Shown here: positions 60,240 to 64,000 of the stretch, piece after piece
Layout of the letters: every line of letters starts with the position of its first letter
Position numbering within the stretch: position 1 is the first letter of the stretch
Assembly (NCBI RefSeq): GCF_051020765.1
Contig: NW_027469216.1
Location: forward strand, 248,001-312,000
Length of the DNA stretch: 64,000 nt
Direction: 5' to 3'
Origin: Lasioglossum baleicum
Taxonomy: Eukaryota; Arthropoda; Insecta; Hymenoptera; Halictidae
Translations under genes and position numbers: made by a program
The notes under the pieces: generated by a model
Told to the model about the DNA's origin: nothing
The model's input: only the letters and a program-made list of their open reading frames with translations
The model's database searches: none

Positions 60240-63200
60240 TTTCGGGCCCTTTTCAGCCCTGAACCGTGGAAGCGCCGAAATTCGGGTTTCATTTTTAACG
60301 CGGCAGCTTATACCCCCCGAGCCGTTACCGACCACTGCCGGTGGTGGTCGGTAAGTTATCCTCCGCCGAGGTCGACGCGCGTTACCGATGCACACGTAAA
60401 AAATTTTCCGCGAATTTTTGCGAATTTTTCGCGCGGTAAGCCTTCGTCTCCGCGTCCTCCGTCCGACGAGCCTACTCTCGCCCGCACCCGTCGACCCGTT
60501 CTCGAGCTATACGGCGACAAAGAAACTTTGATTTTTCACTAATTTGACGTCATCGAGAAAGTTACGGCCAACTGGGAATTAAAGGTATATCGCCTTTCCG
60601 AAATTTGCGGGAGCTCGTCGGGCCTTCGGCCCCGCTCGGCTCGAGGTCGAGGTCGTCGGTAGCGACGATGGTGGCGGGGAGGTGCGCAATTGGTCTGTCA
60701 TCGCCATCCCCCCCCAACCCTTCCCCACCCTTTAAAATTAATGGAAAATGTAAACCTAAACGTAGAGTCGGATTCGTAACCTCGAAGTTACAAGGTCATT
60801 CGCTCAACCATCAAGGGAGGGTAAACGTGGCGACTGTGGCGGCACTCGCCATCGATGCGAAGTCAGCGTCGCGAAATTGGCGTTAAATTCGAACGTTTGG
60901 ATCAGTTATTTTCTTTCGGGCCCTTTTCAGCCCTGAACCGTGGAAACGCCGAAATTCGGGTTTCATTTTTAACGCGGCAGCTTATACCCCCCGAGCCGTT
61001 ACCGACCACTGCCGGTGGTGGTCGGTAAGTTATCCTCCGCCGAGGTCGACGCGCGTTACCGATGCACACGTAAAAAATTTTCCGCGAATTTTCGCGAATT
61101 TTTCGCGCGGTAAGCCTGCGTCTCCGCGTCCTCCGTCCGACAAGCCTACTCTCGCCCGCACCCGTCGACCCGTTCTCGAGCTATACGGCGACAAAGAAAC
61201 TTTGATTTTTCACTAATTTGACGTCATCGAGAAAGTTTTTGCCAACTGGGAATGAAAGGTATATCGCCTTTCCGAAATTTCCGGGAACCCGTCGGGCCTT
61301 CGGCCCCGCTCGGCTCGAGGTCGAGGTCGTCGGTAGCGACGATGGTGGCGGGGAGGTGCGCAATTGGTCTGTCATCGCCATCCTCCCCCCCAAACCCCCC
61401 TCACCCTTTAAAATTAATGGAAAATGTAAACCTAAACGTAGAGTCGGATTCGTAACCTCGAAGTTACAAGTCCATTCGCTCAACCATCAAGGGAGAGTAA
61501 ACGCGGCGACTGTGGCGGCACTCGTCATCGATGCGAAGTCAGCGTCGCGAAATTGGCGTTAAATTCGAACGTTTGGATCAGTTATTTTCTTTCGGGCCCT
61601 TTTCAGCCCTGAACCGTGGAAGCGCCGAAATTCGGGTTTCATTTTTAACGCGGCAGCTTATACCCCCCGAGCCGTTACCGACCACTGCCGGTGGTGGTCG
61701 GTAAGTTATCCTCCGCCGAGGTCGACGCGCGTTACCGATGCACACGTAAAAAATTTTCCGCGAATTTTCGCGAATTTTTCGCGCGGTAAGCCTTCGTCTC
61801 CGCGTCCTCCGTCCGACAAGCCTACTCTCGCCCGCACCCGTCGACCCGTTCTCGAGCTATACGGCGACAAAGAAACTTTGATTTTTCACTAATTTGACGT
61901 CATCGAGAAAGTTACGGCCAACTGGGAATTAAAGGTATATCGCCTTTCCGAAATTTCCGGGAGCTCGTCGGGCCTTCGGCCACGCTCGGCTCGAGGTTGA
62001 GGTCGTCGGTAGCGACGATGGTGGCGGGGAGGTGCGCAATTGGTCTGTCATCACCATCCCCCCCAACCCTTCCTCGCCCTTTAAAATTAATGGAAAATGT
62101 AAACCTAAACGTAGAGTCGGATTCGTAACCTCGAAGTTACAAGTCCATTCGCTCAACCATCAAGGGAGAGTAAACGCGACGACTGTGGCGGCACTCGCCA
62201 TCGATGCGAAGTCAGCGTCGCGAAATTGGCGTTAAATTCGAACGTTTGGATCAGTTATTTTCTTTCGGGCCCTTTTCAGCCCTGAACCGTGGAAGCGCCG
62301 AAATTCGGGTTTCATTTTTAACGCGGCAGCTTATACCCCCCGAGCCGTTACCGACCACTGCCGGTGGTGGTCGGTAAGTTATCCTCCGCCGAGGTCGACG
62401 CGCGTTACCGATGCACACGTAAAAAATTTTCTGCGAATTTTCGCGAATTTTTCGCGCGGTAAGCCTTCGTCTCCGCGTCCTCCGTCCGACAAGCCTACTC
62501 TCGCCCGTACCCGTCGACCCGTTCTCGAGCTATACGGCGACAAAGAAACTTTGATTTTTCACTAATTTGACGTCATCGAGAAAGTTACGGCCAACTGAGA
62601 ATTAAAGGTATATCGCCTTTCCGAAATTTGCGGGAGCTCGTCGGGCCTTCGGCCCCGCTCGGCTCGAGGTCGAGGTCGTCGGTAGCGACGATGGTGGCGG
62701 GGAGGTGCGCAATTGGTCTGTCATCGCCATCCTCCCCCCCAACCCCCCCTCACCCTTTAAAATTAATGGAAAATGTAAACCTAAACGTAGAGTCGGATTC
62801 GTAACCTCGAAGTTACAAGTCCATTCGCTCAACTATCAAGGGAGAGTAAACGCGGCGACTGTGGCGGCACTCGCCGCCGATGCGATGTCAGCGTCGCGAA
62901 GTTGGCGTTAAATTCGAACGTTTGAATCAGTTATTTTCTTTCGGGCCCTTTTCAGCCCTGAACCGTGGAAGCGCCGAAATTCGGGTTTCATTTTTAACGC
63001 GGCAGCTTATACCCCCCGAGCGTTAACGACCACTGCCGGTGGTGGTCGGTAAGTTATCCTCCGCCGAGGTCGACGCGCGTTACCGATGCACACGTAAAAA
63101 ATTTTCCGCGAATTTTCGCTAATTTTTCGCGCGGTAAGCCTTCGTCTCCGCGTCCTCCGTCCGACAAGCCTACTCTCGCCCGCACCCGTCGACCCGTTCT

Positions 63201-63621
63201 CGAGTTATACGGCGACAAAGAAACTTTGATTTTTCACTAATTTGACGTCATCGAGAAAGTTACGGCCAACTGGGAATTAAAGGTATATCGCCTTTCCGAA
63301 ATTTCCGGGAGCCCGTCGGGCCTTCGGCCCCGCTCGGCTCGGCTCGGCTCGAGGTCGAGGTCGTCGGTGGCGACGATGGTGGCGGGGAGGTGCGCAATTG
63401 GTCTGTCATCGCCATCATCCTCCCAACCCCCCCTCACCCTTTAAATTAATGGAAAATGTAAACCTAAACGTAGAGTCGGATTCGTAACCTCGAATTTACA
63501 AGTCCATTCGCTCAACTATCAAGGGAGAGTAAACGCGGCGACTGTGGCGGCACTCGCCGCCGAAGCGATGTCAGCGTCGCGAAGTTGGCGTTAAATTCGA
63601 ACGTTTGAATCAGTTATTTTC
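60240..63621. repeat. Array segment repeating upstream types in permuted order (5 monomers)
   Basis: Monomers start at 60240, 60914, 61590, 62263 and 62939. Their types match the upstream copies at 52833, 53508, 54184/55532 and 52157 in that order, so the upstream order Z-W-X-Y appears here as W-X-Y-Z. The last copy is long class and has GAGCGTTAACGACC after six C, CGCTAATTTTTCGCG, and a one-base loss in CCCTTTAAATTAATGG (near 63438). Confidence 0.87.
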
Positions 63622-64000
63622 TTTCGGGCCCTTTTCAGCCCTGAACCGTGGAAGCGCCGAAATTCGGGTTTCATTTTTGACGCGGCAGCTTATACCCCCC
63701 GAGCCGTTACCGACCACTGCCGGTGGTGGTCGGTAAGTTATCCTCCGCCGAGGTCGACGCGCGTTACCGATGCACACGTAAAAAATTTTCCGCGAATTTT
63801 CGCGAATTTTTCGCGCGGTAAGCCTTCGTCTCCGCGTCCTCCGTCCGACAAGCCTACTCTCGCCCGCACCCGTCGACCCGTCCTCGAGCTATACGGCGAC
63901 AAAGAAACTTTGATTTTTCACTAATTTGACGTCATCGAGAAAGTTACGGCCAACTGGGAATTAAAGGTATATCGCCTTTCCGAAATTTCCGGGAGCTCGT
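63622..64000. repeat. Partial last monomer, cut by the window edge
   Basis: The first 379 bp of a monomer are present, ending inside GGGAGCTCGT. It has CATTTTTGACGCGG, where other copies have CATTTTTAACGCGG, and GACCCGTCCTCGAGC, shared with the copy at 58903. The array evidently continues beyond the window. Confidence 0.95.

Larger units (their letters stand above)
1..64000. repeat. Satellite DNA array, about 676-bp monomer, 94 complete copies plus one partial
   Basis: The window is filled edge to edge by one head-to-tail repeat. I set the phase at TTTCGGGCCC or its variant TTTCAGGCCC, followed by TTTTCAGCCCTG. Successive starts are almost always 672 to 677 or 683 to 687 bp apart, with a mean of about 677. 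No copy is inverted and no foreign insertion interrupts the array. Monomers differ at roughly one to three percent of positions by eye, mostly by substitution, with indels concentrated in three low-complexity spots: the C tract, the GCTCG pentamer and the CGCGAATTTT pair. One monomer is about 54% G+C (hand count). The family is not one I recognise. A very long ribosomal spacer subrepeat is an alternative, but no rRNA sequence is present. Confidence 0.98.

Noticed and set aside
1..64000. CRISPR array
   Set aside because: The unit is about 676 bp with no short direct repeat separated by unique spacers, and there are no cas-like genes.
1..64000. Ribosomal DNA spacer subrepeats
   Set aside because: The GC-rich tandem structure is reminiscent, but 64 kb contains no rRNA gene end, and a spacer array this long would be exceptional. 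Not excluded without a flank.
1..64000. Tandem transposon or integrated virus remnants
   Set aside because: No terminal repeats, target-site duplications, transposase, reverse transcriptase or capsid-like reading frame is visible; every kilobase is accounted for by the satellite.

Overview
The whole window is one satellite DNA array. I find no gene, RNA gene, transposon or prokaryotic element in it. The repeat unit is about 676 bp. Setting the phase at the recurring TTTCGGGCCC / TTTCAGGCCC motif gives 94 complete head-to-tail monomers (1 to 63621) and a 95th that runs off the end (63622 to 64000). All are in the same orientation. Most monomers are 672 to 677 bp. Twenty form a long class of 683 to 687 bp, mainly because they carry four rather than two GCTCG pentamers. 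Three are short (661, 663 and 666 bp) because copies of a CGCGAATTTT direct repeat are lost. Both window edges lie inside the array, so its true length and flanks are unknown.

Organism: this is most likely a eukaryotic genome, in heterochromatin or another satellite block. A hand count over 660 bp of one monomer gives about 54% G+C and 77 CpG where about 48 are expected (ratio about 1.6). Such CpG excess suggests a genome with little germline cytosine methylation. It fits an invertebrate, and hymenopteran insects are known for it, but the sequence does not prove this and I do not recognise the satellite family.

Layout: monomers differ from one another by roughly one to three percent by eye, and they are not randomly mixed. 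1-5446 is a tandem pair of a four-monomer unit (period 2723). 5447-12876 contains a 2027-bp displaced duplication. 12877-26421 is a mosaic with scattered related copies (shifts of 673, 685, 2025, 4050 and 5423 bp). 26422-31846 holds a three-monomer duplication (2043 bp). 32522-35239 is an exact-looking dimer duplication (1359 bp). 35240-46755 has three-monomer periodicity (about 2035 bp). 47431-56865 is dominated by one 3' haplotype. 55532-59565 carries the most private mutations. 59245-63621 repeats blocks seen 7.4, 9.4 and 10.1 kb upstream, in permuted order.

Each monomer carries the same set of sequence elements: an 11-bp-arm inverted repeat, a tandem CGCGAATTTT pair, a perfect TGACGTCA palindrome, overlapping GC-rich hairpins, a (GCTCG)n tract, a C-rich tract whose complement fits a G-quadruplex pattern, and a second inverted repeat around GTAAC/GTTAC. 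The short open frames that recur in every monomer, on both strands, look like by-products of the repeat and not genes. The most interesting content is the higher-order structure of the array and these recurring structural elements.
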